Shown here in pieces: positions 18,382 through 26,907 of a stretch of 64,000 nucleotides of DNA. Source of the DNA: Sphingobacterium prati (GTDB taxonomy: Bacteria > Bacteroidota > Bacteroidia > Sphingobacteriales > Sphingobacteriaceae); NCBI RefSeq assembly GCF_013167215.1, contig NZ_JABJWY010000016.1:134-64133 (forward strand), given 5' to 3'. A program made the translations under genes and the position numbers. The notes under the pieces were generated by a model. That model saw only the letters and a program-made list of their open reading frames with translations, did not search any database and was not told the DNA's origin. The stretch's first letter is position 1. Each line of letters begins with the position of its first letter.

Positions 18382-18831
18382 ATGAAAACAAATTCAGTTT
18401 CTCTACATCGAGTTATTCAGGCAAGTCCTGAAAAAATCTTCCGTGCATTCGCGGATCCAGTAGCACATGCCACTTGGTTACCTCCTTATGGTTTTGTCTG
18501 TACTGTACAGCAAATGGATTTTAAAGTAGGCGGTCAATTCAAGATGACGTTTATTAATTTTGGAACGGGTAATGGTCATTCCTTTGGTGGTGAATATTTG
18601 GAAATTACACCCAATGAATTTATCAAGTATGTTGACCGTTTTGATGATCCCAGCCTGCCAGGGGAAATGACGACAACAGTTTCACTGCGTGCAGTCAGCT
18701 GCGGTACTGAACTTAAGATAGAGCAAATAGGTATTCCTGAAATTATCCCCCCTGAAATGTGTTACCTTGGATGGCAGGAATCGTTAGAAAAAATGAAAAA
18801 GCTTGTAGAACCCGTAATACCAGACGCATAA
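18382..18831 (+). CDS. SRPBCC / AHSA1-type START-fold protein
   Basis: A 149-residue AHSA1-like protein: VIQASPEKIFRAFADPVAHATWLPPYGF near the N-terminus, then MDFKVGGQFKMTF and a GWQESLEKMKKLVEP helix at the end. It is the second SRPBCC gene of the run and belongs to a different subgroup from the one at 17420, as shown by the DPVAHATWLPPYGF insertion. It ends 16 bases before the VOC gene. No catalytic residues can be named. Confidence 0.85.
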   Translation: MKTNSVSLHRVIQASPEKIFRAFADPVAHATWLPPYGFVCTVQQMDFKVGGQFKMTFINFGTGNGHSFGGEYLEITPNEFIKYVDRFDDPSLPGEMTTTVSLRAVSCGTELKIEQIGIPEIIPPEMCYLGWQESLEKMKKLVEPVIPDA

Positions 18832-18847
18832 TTAATTTGTTTAGGAT

Positions 18848-19243
18848 ATGGAGCGGTTAAAAAGCGGGGTTTTTATCACTTTTTCAGGGAATTGTAGAGC
18901 GGCACTTACGTTTTATCAGTCGTGTTTTGGCGGGAGCCTACATTTTGACAAGATGGATAGAAAGATAGAAGGGTATTCAGAGCTACCTATTGTAAGTGCC
19001 GCGCTTACTTCTCCCAGTGTGGTCATCTATGGTTCGGATTTGGTGCATGATGATGGACGAAAAATCGGAAATTATCTTTCCGTATTTTTGTCATGTATGG
19101 ATGTGATGGACCGTGGCAGGCTTGTGGCCAAGCTGGCAGCCAGTGATGGTCAATCTGTATTGGGTAATAATGAGACAGATCCATTGGTGGAAGTGGTTGA
19201 TATTTTCGACGTCAGGTGGATATTGGGGCTTGCTCCACAATAA
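18848..19243 (+). CDS. VOC family (PhnB/glyoxalase-like) protein
   Basis: A 131-residue vicinal-oxygen-chelate fold protein. The N-terminal FSGNCRAALTFYQSCFGG is the typical PhnB-like opening and the C-terminal VVDIFDVRWILGL ends the second beta-alpha-beta-beta-beta unit. The usual metal-binding His/Glu set is not obvious: the third strand gives VVIYGSDLVHDDG. It may therefore bind a ligand without metal. It lies 16 bases after the SRPBCC gene and is the last of this run. Confidence 0.8.
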   Translation: MERLKSGVFITFSGNCRAALTFYQSCFGGSLHFDKMDRKIEGYSELPIVSAALTSPSVVIYGSDLVHDDGRKIGNYLSVFLSCMDVMDRGRLVAKLAASDGQSVLGNNETDPLVEVVDIFDVRWILGLAPQ

Positions 19244-19371
19244 CTGTTTTTATTTCGGGATTCATTGAAAAAATGGGTCACTCTACCTAATTTCTGACGA
19301 ACTTTTGTTATATTGTTGTAACAAATTGTCGTTTCGGTATACTAACGAATTATTAACAGTTAAACTTATTT

Positions 19372-20256
19372 ATGAATTTATCAATAGAAAGCCTCAGTAA
19401 AACCTATCCTAATGGTGTAAAAGCCCTAGACGAAGTAAATTTGGAAATAAAACCGGGTATGTTTGGTCTCCTCGGCCCAAATGGAGCTGGGAAATCCTCC
19501 CTGATGCGCACTATAGCAACCCTTCAGAAGCCTGATCATGGCCGCATTACTTTTGGCGACATTGATGTGCTCGGAAAGCAGATGGAGTTGCGAAAAGTTT
19601 TAGGTTACCTACCACAGGAATTTGGTGTTTATCCGAATCTTTCTGCGACGGATTTGTTGCAATATTTTGCAAAACTCAAAGGGATTAAAACCAGTGCCGA
19701 CCGACAGGCTATCATCAAGCGCGTACTTGAGGTAACTAATCTTTGGGATGTACGTAATAAAAGTGTCAGCGGCTATTCGGGAGGGATGAAACAACGCTTT
19801 GGTATTGCGCAGTTATTATTGAATGACCCAAAATTAATTATTGTTGATGAGCCCACAGCTGGACTGGACCCGGCCGAAAGACATCGTTTCTTAAACGTAT
19901 TGCGAGAGATCGGTACCAATCATACCGTTATTTTCTCCACACATATTGTGGATGATGTACGTGAGCTATGCCATGAGCTGGCCATTCTCAATGGGGGTAA
20001 AATATTGTTGCGTGGCACACCCAAGGAAACGATAGAACAATTGGAGGGCAAAATCTGGGTGCGTATTATTAGCCGGGATCAATTGGATGAATATACTCAG
20101 AAGTATAATGTCATTTCTACGAATTACAATCAGGACAATACGCTTAATATTCGAGTTTATAGTTATGAGCGGCCAGATGAGTCCTTTGTAAATGCGCAAG
20201 GCCAACTGGAAGATGTCTATTTTGTCGCATTAAAAAACGACCAGCGCCATGTTTAG
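19372..20256 (+). CDS. ABC transporter ATP-binding protein
   Basis: A 294-residue ABC ATPase with a complete set of motifs: Walker A GPNGAGKSS, Q-loop in YLPQEFGVYPN, signature SGYSGGMKQRF, Walker B LIIVDEPTAGLD and H-loop FSTHIVDD. The C-terminal third (from about 220) is a small domain typical of this subfamily of exporters. It overlaps the permease/peptidase fusion by 8 bases, so the two are translationally coupled and form one transporter. Pairings of this kind in Bacteroidota lack an assigned substrate. Confidence 0.93.
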   Translation: MNLSIESLSKTYPNGVKALDEVNLEIKPGMFGLLGPNGAGKSSLMRTIATLQKPDHGRITFGDIDVLGKQMELRKVLGYLPQEFGVYPNLSATDLLQYFAKLKGIKTSADRQAIIKRVLEVTNLWDVRNKSVSGYSGGMKQRFGIAQLLLNDPKLIIVDEPTAGLDPAERHRFLNVLREIGTNHTVIFSTHIVDDVRELCHELAILNGGKILLRGTPKETIEQLEGKIWVRIISRDQLDEYTQKYNVISTNYNQDNTLNIRVYSYERPDESFVNAQGQLEDVYFVALKNDQRHV

Positions 20257-23200
20257 TTCAATTTTTAATTTTGAGTTTACGCGTTGGTTTAAGAGCGCTG
20301 TCATTTATATCTACATGGCTTTATTCTTTGTGCTGGCGTTGTTCATCATGCTTTCGTCTTTGGGGATATTTGACGGTGTCACGGCGACCACTTCATCCAA
20401 CACCATTAGAAATTCGCCTTGGGCTATTAACGAGATGATCAATGGGATGTCTTCCATTATTTATTTCTTAATACCCTCTATAGTGGGCGCCTGTGTTTAT
20501 CGGGATTTTCAGTATAATGTACACACTATTCTTTTTAGTTATCCCTTTACCAAAACCGATTATCTGTTGGGTAAGTTTTTTGGATCAATAGCTGTCGTAC
20601 TCATCATCGTATTGTCCTCCACTTTAGGTATAGTTGTCGCACAGTTTATCCCTGGGATCAACCCAGATTTATTGGGGCCAGTACATGTTTCAGCCTACTT
20701 TCAGACCTATCTCATTCAGGTTATTCCTAACCTGGTTATTCTTAGCGCGATTATTTTCGTCTTAGTCACTTTTACCCGCAATGTCTATGTAGGTGTTGTT
20801 GCGGTGCTGGTACTGATTATATTACAGATACTTGTTCAAAACCTGACTACAGATGCCGATAACCGTTATCTCGGCGCACTGATAGATCCTTTTGGTGATA
20901 GCGCGATTTCGTACTATACGCAATATTGGTCTCCCGAAGAAAAAAACACAAACAATCTACCCTTTCTCGGAGCGATTATCTATAACCGACTGATATGGCT
21001 CGCTGTAGCGGCATTGTTTATTGGTGGCTTTTACCTGCTATTTTCTTTCTCACAGGATTCTATTTCGGTAAAAACGGGTAAGAAAGGAAAACGATTGACA
21101 AAAAATAACTTTGATAGCGTTTTTCGCCTTAACCTACCAAAAGTAAGTTACGATTTTTCAATCAGCCATTACTTAAAGACGACTTGGACACTGGCTCGCT
21201 ATGACTATCGTTATATTGTTAAGAATCCAGTGTTTTTGATTCTGACTTTGGTAGGTGTACTATTTATCCTTTTGATGGCGAGTACAATTGGTGCTATTTT
21301 CGGCACCTCGACTTATCCCGTTACCTGGAAAATGCTGATGATACCCGGGACAACCTTTAAATTCTTTTTGTTGATCTTGACCTTCCTCTTTACCGGTTTA
21401 TTGGTTCACCGTGGTAGCATCACACGTATGGGAGGATTATTGGATGCGACGCCAGTCCCGAATTGGACGCTTATGGGGTCCAAAATCATCGCGATCATTA
21501 TGATGCAGCTTACCCTGCTTGCTGTCGTCATGCTCACCTGTATGGCATTTCAGGTCTATCATCAGTATTATAATTTCGAATTAGGGCAGTACTTCATGCA
21601 CTTAATGGTGTATGGTATGTTGGCCAATATCGTTTGGCTTTTTGTGGCCATGTTTGTGCATACACTCTTTAAGAATTATCTGGCTGGTTTTTTTATTCTA
21701 TTAACTTTATTTATCGGATTGCCATTTTTGTCTTTGGTAGGTGTGGAGCAGGCCATTTATCAGTTTAACCAGGGGCCCGGTCTTGATTATTCCGACATGG
21801 ATGGTTTTGGCTATATCTTACCTTTTTTGACCTATAGAACATATTGGTTGCTGTTCGCGGTGTTCTTTCTTACGATAGCGCTTTTGTTATGGCGTAGAGG
21901 TGGATTCTCAGGAGCGAAGGAACGTTGGGCCATATTAAAAAGAAACCTGAGCCCCAGCAGTATAACTGTACTTATCGTGAGTTTTATCGGTTTTGTAGGA
22001 ATTGGGGCTGGTATATATTATGAGAACCACATCAAAAATCCATATTATACGAGCCTTGATCATGAAAAACAATCCGTGGAATGGGAAAAGAAATATAAAA
22101 AATATCAATTTCGGCCCCAACCCAGGGTTGTCGATATCAAGTTTAATATGGATATCTACCCCTCTGCACGCAGTTTTAAAGCACGGGCTTTTTATGTATT
22201 AAAGAATAAAACTGCAGTCGCAATAGATTCCATTTTTGTTAATTATAATGATTATGACTATACCTTTTCGTTCAATGTTCCTCATAAGCTGATTTCTGTC
22301 GATGATATTTATAATTTCAATATCTACAAACTTGACAAGCCAATGGCACCGGGAGATTCCATCGTCTTAAGTTTTAGTACAGTCAGTCCAGCCAACACTT
22401 GGGTAAATGAGAAATCTCCCGTGAAAGGCAATGGAACATTTATCAACAATATGCAGTTTCCAAATATTGGTTATATAGATCGGGGCGAACTGGTGGATAA
22501 TGATATTCGCAAGAAATATGGATTGCCGTATCGAGACCGTATGGCCTCACCTACTGATTCCAATGCAAGGAAAAATAATTACATTTCAAATGATGCGGAC
22601 TGGATTCGGTTTGAGGCAACTGTGAGTACAGATGCCGATCAGTTGGCCATCGCTCCGGGATATTTGACGACGCAATGGGAGAAAGGTGGAAGGAAATATT
22701 ACCAATATAAAATGGACTCGGCTATCCTGAATTTCTTTGCTTTTAATTCGGCTCGGTATGAAATAAAAAAAGATCGATGGAATGGTGTCAATTTGGAAAT
22801 CTACTACCACAAAGGACATACCTACAATCTCGATCGGATGATGGCGTCAAGCAAGGCTTCTCTAGCCTATTATACCAAAGAATATAGTCCGTATCAGCAC
22901 CGACAGCTTCGTATTGTGGAATTTCCTCGAACAGCAGGAACTTTCGCACAGTCATTTGCCAATACGATTCCTTTTTCCGAAGCCATAGGTTTTATAGCGG
23001 ATGTGGATGAGAAAGAAGATGATGCGGTGGATTATCCATATGCTGTCACAGCACACGAAATAGCACACCAGTGGTGGGCTCATCAAGTTGTGGGTGCCAA
23101 TGCTCAAGGAGCCACATTGATGTCTGAAAGTATGTCGGAGTATTCCTCCTTAAAAGTACTGGAAAAAAGATATGGAAAAGGACAGATGCGCAAGTTTCTC

Positions 23201-23893
23201 AAAGAAGCACTGGATGGCTATCTGACAGGAAGAAGTGCGGAGAAATTAGGTGAACGGCCATTGATGTACAACGAAAACCAAATGTATATCCATTATCAAA
23301 AGGGTTCGTTGGTGTTATATGCCCTGAGCGATTATCTGGGGGAGCAGGTTTTCAATCAAACAGCAAAAGCCTATCTGGAGAAGACAGCCTTCCAAAACCC
23401 ACCTTATACAACATCTTTGGAATTTGTGGATTACATTCGAGCGGCCACACCCGATTCATTGCGCTATCTGATCAAAGACATGTTCGAAACAATCACCCTG
23501 TACAATAATAAAGTGGAGAAGGTGAGCACTAAAAAGTTAAAAAATGGAAAATATCAGGTCGATATTCAATTTGAAGTTGCCAAGTATCGCGTGGATGCCA
23601 ATGGAAAAAAGAGTTATAATGATCAAGGGGATAAACCGCTATTATTTAAAAAATCGGATCAGGTGACATTGAAATCCTTGCCTTTGAAAGATTATATCGA
23701 GGTTGGGGTTTTTTCAAAATCCACAGATAAGAACAATGGCAAGCCCCATGAGCTTTACCTGAAAAAGCATCGCATTGATCAGATCAACAATAAGCTCACG
23801 TTGGTTGTTGATCAAAAACCTATTCAGGTTGGCATAGACCCCTATAATAAACTGATTGATATCGATTCTGATGATAATAGAAAAGATATTTAA
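20249..23893 (+). CDS. ABC permease fused to an M1-family (HExxH) aminopeptidase
   Basis: A 1214-residue protein. Residues 1-590 hold two blocks of about six membrane segments each (starting MFSSIFNFEFTRWFKS and at about 305-590), an ABC-2-like permease. From about 620 to 1214 follows an M1-type metallopeptidase module with the zinc motif HEIAHQWWAHQ (H936, E937, H940) and a downstream Glu in the SESMSEY segment. The classical GxMEN exopeptidase motif is not visible; at that position is TFAQSFANTIPF. The peptidase half probably lies outside the inner membrane. The pair with the ATPase is common in Bacteroidota; the role is unknown, perhaps peptide export or processing. Confidence 0.88.
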   Translation: MFSSIFNFEFTRWFKSAVIYIYMALFFVLALFIMLSSLGIFDGVTATTSSNTIRNSPWAINEMINGMSSIIYFLIPSIVGACVYRDFQYNVHTILFSYPFTKTDYLLGKFFGSIAVVLIIVLSSTLGIVVAQFIPGINPDLLGPVHVSAYFQTYLIQVIPNLVILSAIIFVLVTFTRNVYVGVVAVLVLIILQILVQNLTTDADNRYLGALIDPFGDSAISYYTQYWSPEEKNTNNLPFLGAIIYNRLIWLAVAALFIGGFYLLFSFSQDSISVKTGKKGKRLTKNNFDSVFRLNLPKVSYDFSISHYLKTTWTLARYDYRYIVKNPVFLILTLVGVLFILLMASTIGAIFGTSTYPVTWKMLMIPGTTFKFFLLILTFLFTGLLVHRGSITRMGGLLDATPVPNWTLMGSKIIAIIMMQLTLLAVVMLTCMAFQVYHQYYNFELGQYFMHLMVYGMLANIVWLFVAMFVHTLFKNYLAGFFILLTLFIGLPFLSLVGVEQAIYQFNQGPGLDYSDMDGFGYILPFLTYRTYWLLFAVFFLTIALLLWRRGGFSGAKERWAILKRNLSPSSITVLIVSFIGFVGIGAGIYYENHIKNPYYTSLDHEKQSVEWEKKYKKYQFRPQPRVVDIKFNMDIYPSARSFKARAFYVLKNKTAVAIDSIFVNYNDYDYTFSFNVPHKLISVDDIYNFNIYKLDKPMAPGDSIVLSFSTVSPANTWVNEKSPVKGNGTFINNMQFPNIGYIDRGELVDNDIRKKYGLPYRDRMASPTDSNARKNNYISNDADWIRFEATVSTDADQLAIAPGYLTTQWEKGGRKYYQYKMDSAILNFFAFNSARYEIKKDRWNGVNLEIYYHKGHTYNLDRMMASSKASLAYYTKEYSPYQHRQLRIVEFPRTAGTFAQSFANTIPFSEAIGFIADVDEKEDDAVDYPYAVTAHEIAHQWWAHQVVGANAQGATLMSESMSEYSSLKVLEKRYGKGQMRKFLKEALDGYLTGRSAEKLGERPLMYNENQMYIHYQKGSLVLYALSDYLGEQVFNQTAKAYLEKTAFQNPPYTTSLEFVDYIRAATPDSLRYLIKDMFETITLYNNKVEKVSTKKLKNGKYQVDIQFEVAKYRVDANGKKSYNDQGDKPLLFKKSDQVTLKSLPLKDYIEVGVFSKSTDKNNGKPHELYLKKHRIDQINNKLTLVVDQKPIQVGIDPYNKLIDIDSDDNRKDI

Positions 23894-24131
23894 CGCTGTT
23901 TCCTGAATGAACGCATAGCTGAAGCAGATCATCCTTCTTAGGCTGTATAGGCAACATATTTTCATTTGTTGGCTATTCAGCCTCCTCTGCTGCTCTTATC
24001 CGTATTATTAGTTTGTGCATCGTTTTGATGAATCGCGAAATAGTCCTACAGGATTACCAGGACGGCTACACCAATAGGTGGGTATTTTATTCAAGAAAAC
24101 AGTAATAGCAATTCTTAACTGCTTATTGAAT

Positions 24132-24169
24132 AAAAAAGTCGCTTTCCTGTATAGGAAAGCGACTTTTTT
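24132..24169. terminator. Bidirectional terminator between the ABC fusion and tRNA-Met
   Basis: A 17-bp stem, AAAAAAGTCGCTTTCCT pairing with its exact complement around GTAT. Six T residues end the stem on each strand, so it can stop transcription from both sides, including from tRNA-Met on the minus strand, whose 3' end is seven bases away. Confidence 0.88.
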
Positions 24170-24175
24170 GTTTTG

Positions 24176-24249
24176 TGCTCCCACCTGGGCTCGAACCAGG
24201 GACCAAAAGATTATGAGTCTTCTACTCTAACCGACTGAGCTATAGGAGC
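24176..24249 (-). tRNA. tRNA-Met (CAT)
   Basis: On the minus strand the sequence folds into a complete cloverleaf of 74 bases. The acceptor stem is GCTCCTA/TGGGAGC with discriminator A. The D arm contains AGTCGGTTA, the anticodon loop is CTCATAA with anticodon CAT, and the T loop is TTCGAGC. The 3' CCA is not encoded. It could be elongator Met or a Met-like tRNA-Ile with modified CAT; the first is more likely. Confidence 0.92.
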
Positions 24250-24338
24250 AGGTCATTTGTTTCGTCAATTTCGGCATTAGTTATGCCCTTTTGACGATGC
24301 AATTATCGATATTTGTATCGGTATTTCAAAATAATTCG

Positions 24339-24971
24339 ATGGAAAAAATTAAAAATATTGTTCTTGATTATGGGAATGTAATCTTCATGATCGACTTTGT
24401 AAAGTTGAAAGTTGCTTTTACTCAGTTAGGTATAGAAAATGTAGACGAAGTTTTTGGGCATCATGGACAAAGTGCACTGTTTGACGATTTTGACAAGGGA
24501 AAAATTGATGCAGCACAATTTAGGGATGGGATTCGGGAAATTACTAAGAATCCAGAATTGGCCGATACGCAAATTGATGCTGCCTGGAATAGTTTGTTGA
24601 TTGGGGTCCCGGAAGGACATCATGAGTTATTATTGCAATTGAAAGATAAGTACCGTACATTTTTGTTGAGCAATAACAATGCTATCCATTACGCTTATTG
24701 TATGAATGCTATCCATGAAAAATATGCTGTTGCTGATAATGAAGGATTTTTTGAAAAAACCTATTATTCGCATTTAGTTGGTATGCGCAAGCCGGACACC
24801 GAAATTTTTGAACTCGTTATGAACGAGCAGCGGTTGAATCCAGCAGAGACATTGTTTATTGACGATAGCCCACAACATTTGGCTACGGCAAAACAATTGG
24901 GCTGGAATATTGCATTGTGTACCAAGGAGAAACCCCTGAAAGTCATATTGGAAGAATTTGGATTAGTATAA
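24339..24971 (+). CDS. HAD family phosphatase (YihX-like)
   Basis: A 210-residue haloacid-dehalogenase superfamily phosphatase. The nucleophile motif is VLDYGNV (the Asp at the end of the first strand), motif II is FLLSNNN, and motif IV is TLFIDDSPQH with the acidic pair. The cap region (about 18-85) is helical and of the C1 type, as in YihX-like sugar phosphatases. The ATG at 24339 places the nucleophile strand right at the start; an upstream in-frame ATG (24291) lies almost next to the tRNA. Substrate unknown. Confidence 0.85.
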   Translation: MEKIKNIVLDYGNVIFMIDFVKLKVAFTQLGIENVDEVFGHHGQSALFDDFDKGKIDAAQFRDGIREITKNPELADTQIDAAWNSLLIGVPEGHHELLLQLKDKYRTFLLSNNNAIHYAYCMNAIHEKYAVADNEGFFEKTYYSHLVGMRKPDTEIFELVMNEQRLNPAETLFIDDSPQHLATAKQLGWNIALCTKEKPLKVILEEFGLV

Positions 24972-25006
24972 AATTTATTTTTCTTTTCTTATTCAATGGA
25001 ATATCG

Positions 25007-25014
25007 TACCTTTG
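25007..25014 (+). promoter_or_regulatory. Bacteroidota -7 promoter element for rpsU
   Basis: TACCTTTG matches the Bacteroidota -7 consensus TAnnTTTG. It is 47 bases upstream of the rpsU start, giving a leader of about 40 bases that contains the Shine-Dalgarno sequence. No clear -33 TTTG was found at the expected distance. Confidence 0.6.
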
Positions 25015-25042
25015 TCCCACTTTAAATTTTAAAAGCGACGAA

Positions 25043-25049
25043 AGGAGGT
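25043..25049 (+). promoter_or_regulatory. Strong Shine-Dalgarno sequence of rpsU
   Basis: AGGAGGT is complementary to the 16S rRNA tail and ends 11 bases before the rpsU ATG. Such strong sites are rare in Bacteroidota, where the anti-SD is normally sequestered by bS21, bS18 and bS6. Its presence on the bS21 gene itself fits autoregulation by bS21. Confidence 0.85.
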
Positions 25050-25060
25050 ATATACAACGC

Positions 25061-25255
25061 ATGATTATCGTAAATGTAAAAGAAGGAGAATCTTTAGATA
25101 GAGCATTGAAACGTTTCAAGAAGAAATTCGAGAAAACTGGAGTTTTAAGAGAGTTGCGTTCACGTCAAGCTTATGAAAAGAGATCTGTGACTCGTCGCAT
25201 TCAAGTGAAAAAAGCGATTTACAAACAATCTTTGAATCAAGATGTGGCTAACTAA
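25061..25255 (+). CDS. rpsU: 30S ribosomal protein bS21
   Basis: A 64-residue basic protein identical in layout to bS21: MIIVNVKEGESLDRALKRFKKK at the N-terminus, then RSRQAYEKRSVTRRIQVKKA. It binds near the 3' end of 16S rRNA in the small subunit. The ATG at 25061 follows a strong Shine-Dalgarno and yields the canonical start; a longer reading frame beginning at 24917 is rejected as its N-terminal 48 residues are not part of the protein. A terminator follows, and xerC and hpf come next, the standard Bacteroidota order. Confidence 0.97.
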   Translation: MIIVNVKEGESLDRALKRFKKKFEKTGVLRELRSRQAYEKRSVTRRIQVKKAIYKQSLNQDVAN

Positions 25256-25281
25256 TTGATTCGCTGAGAATTTAAAAATAT

Positions 25282-25313
25282 AAAGGGAAAAGCATTGCTT
25301 TTCCCTTTTTTTT
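25282..25313 (+). terminator. Terminator after rpsU
   Basis: The stem AAAGGGAAAAGC/GCTTTTCCCTTT with loop ATT is followed by a run of T to 25313. It lies 26 bases after the rpsU stop codon and separates rpsU from xerC. Confidence 0.9.
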
Positions 25314-25358
25314 GTGCTTTTAAGTTTGTAATTTAAGGATAGTATAGCGAGGGAAATT

Positions 25359-26240
25359 ATGTTGGAAAAGGAGTTCATCAGGTATTTACAGATTGAAAAA
25401 AGGTATTCGGAACATACCGTGGTTGCCTACCGTCATGAATTGGAAATGTTTCAGTCATTTTTAAATGTAGAGGGACTTGTATTATCGGACATTGGCTATC
25501 GGGATTTACGTCATTACTTCGCTCAAATGATGGAAGCCGGTAAAAACGCCAGTTCTGTCAATCGGAGTATGTCATCTCTACGAACCTATTTTAAGTTTCT
25601 TCAACGTGAAGAACATTTGGATAAAAATCCGATGACTCTTATTAAGGCACTAAAAACAGCAAAGAAACTGCCCATAGTTGTGGAGAAAGATAAATTGGTT
25701 CGTTTGTTGGATCACTTGGAGCAAGAGCATAATGATTTTGAGTCATGCCGGAATTATATCGTGATGGAATTACTTTTTGGAACAGGAATCCGTCTGGCGG
25801 AACTGTTGAAAATTAAAGAACAGGATATAGATTTTTTTAATAAAAATATTCTTATATTGGGTAAAAGGAGCAAAGAACGACTTGTTCCAATAAATAGTCT
25901 CTTAGTAAAAGAATTGAAAAACTATTTGCAACAAAAAGCATCGCAATTTGTTGATACTAATAACAGCTTACTGATCGTTACAAAAGAAGGAAAACCAGCG
26001 TACGCCAAGCTCATTTATGATGTTGTACATCGGTATTTAACACTAATTTCCACACAAGGTAAGCGAAGTCCTCATGTTTTGAGGCACACGTTCGCAACGT
26101 CCCTATTGGATAATGGGGCTGATTTAAATGCAATTAAAGAACTGTTGGGGCATGCAGGACTAGCGGCAACGCAGGTTTATACACATAACTCAGCAGAACG
26201 ATTGAAGTCTATTTATAAACAAGCTCATCCAAAAGCTTAA
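25359..26240 (+). CDS. xerC: Tyrosine recombinase (XerC/D-like)
   Basis: A 293-residue site-specific recombinase. The core-binding N-terminal domain occupies about 1-105. The catalytic residues are present: R145 (GTGIRLAELL), the beta-hairpin Lys in LILGKRSKERL, H239 and R242 (HVLRHTFAT), H265 (LLGHAGL) and the nucleophile Y274 (TQVYTH). XerC/D-type enzymes resolve chromosome dimers. Its place between rpsU and hpf is conserved in Bacteroidota and argues for a housekeeping Xer protein rather than an integrase of a mobile element. C versus D cannot be decided from this window. Confidence 0.88.
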   Translation: MLEKEFIRYLQIEKRYSEHTVVAYRHELEMFQSFLNVEGLVLSDIGYRDLRHYFAQMMEAGKNASSVNRSMSSLRTYFKFLQREEHLDKNPMTLIKALKTAKKLPIVVEKDKLVRLLDHLEQEHNDFESCRNYIVMELLFGTGIRLAELLKIKEQDIDFFNKNILILGKRSKERLVPINSLLVKELKNYLQQKASQFVDTNNSLLIVTKEGKPAYAKLIYDVVHRYLTLISTQGKRSPHVLRHTFATSLLDNGADLNAIKELLGHAGLAATQVYTHNSAERLKSIYKQAHPKA

Positions 26241-26243
26241 AAA

Positions 26244-26250
26244 AAGGAGG
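26244..26250 (+). promoter_or_regulatory. Strong Shine-Dalgarno sequence of hpf
   Basis: AAGGAGG ends four bases before the hpf ATG. Like the rpsU site, it is an unusual strong ribosome-binding site for this phylum and may link hpf translation to the state of the anti-SD. Confidence 0.7.
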
Positions 26251-26254
26251 AAAA

Positions 26255-26614
26255 ATGAACATTACTGTGCAATCCATTCGATTTAATGCGGATCAAAAGT
26301 TAATCGAATTCATTAAAAAGAAAACAGGAAAATTAGAGCAGTTTTTGGATTCAATTATCGGTGGTGAATGCTACCTGCGATTGGAAAATGTCGATGACGA
26401 GGCAAATAAGATTTCAGAAATAAAACTGAATATTCCAGGTAGCCAACTTTTCGCAAAAGGGCAGGCGAAGAGTTTTGAAGAGGCAACGGATATTGCCGTA
26501 GAATCCTTACGTAGACAGATTAACAAACATAAAACAAAAACAAAGAATACAGTTATTAGTAATCGCAAAGAAGTACTTTCTGTAACGGAAGAAGAAGAGG
26601 AAGAATACGATTAA
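26255..26614 (+). CDS. hpf: Ribosome hibernation-promoting factor, short HPF/RaiA type
   Basis: A 119-residue HPF/RaiA homologue. MNITVQSIRFNADQKLIEFIKKKTGKLEQF opens the fold, followed by EIKLNIPGSQLFAKGQAKSFEEATDIAVESLRRQINKHK, the second helix with the basic face that binds the 30S subunit. It lacks the long-HPF C-terminal dimerisation domain and ends in an acidic tail (TEEEEEEYD). Short HPF stabilises inactive ribosomes in stationary phase. The gene starts 14 bases after the xerC stop, so the two probably share a transcript, and is followed by a strong terminator. Confidence 0.92.
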   Translation: MNITVQSIRFNADQKLIEFIKKKTGKLEQFLDSIIGGECYLRLENVDDEANKISEIKLNIPGSQLFAKGQAKSFEEATDIAVESLRRQINKHKTKTKNTVISNRKEVLSVTEEEEEEYD

Positions 26615-26636
26615 AATATTATTCATTTTTATTTAG

Positions 26637-26673
26637 AAAAGGAGGTCGACATAAATTCGACCTCCTTTTTTTT
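26637..26673 (+). terminator. Terminator after hpf
   Basis: The stem AAAAGGAGGTCGA/TCGACCTCCTTTT with a 7-base loop is followed by T residues to 26673. The SD-like AGGAGG in the left arm is part of the hairpin and has no downstream start codon, so it is not a ribosome-binding site. Confidence 0.9.
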
Positions 26674-26680
26674 GAAACTG

Positions 26681-26790
26681 TCGTACCTTGCTTATTCTTA
26701 CAACAGCAAGGCCAGTGCGACTGGGAGAACGATAGCGATACAGCACGATCTGTCGCATTTTCTATGAAGAGGTAGCGAGGGTGGCCGAGA
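26681..26790 (+). other. Structured, gene-free segment downstream of hpf
   Basis: A stretch with higher GC than its flanks that can form three consecutive hairpins: CCTTGC/GCAAGG (26686-26711), CCAGT-GCG-ACTGG (26712-26724) and GCGATACAG/CTGTCGC (26735-26756). It then contains GTGGCCGAG, similar to a D-arm of class II tRNAs. No complete tRNA can be folded. In many Bacteroidota a tRNA cluster follows hpf, so this could be a remnant or an unknown RNA. Confidence 0.35.
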
Positions 26791-26907
26791 TAGTAAATAT
26801 ATGATAAGATGGTTTATTTATATTAAATCAAAATAATCAGCTATTTTACTTGGATTGATTATAAATAATATTTATTTTTGATCAGTTTAAAAAAGAAGGT
26901 TATAAAA

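Noticed and set aside
25359..26240. The tyrosine recombinase as an integrase of a mobile element
   Set aside because: It lies in the conserved rpsU-xerC-hpf order, no attachment-site repeats are seen, and there are no phage or conjugation genes around it.
26637..26669. AGGAGG at 26640 as a ribosome-binding site
   Set aside because: It is the left arm of the hpf terminator and no start codon follows at a suitable distance.
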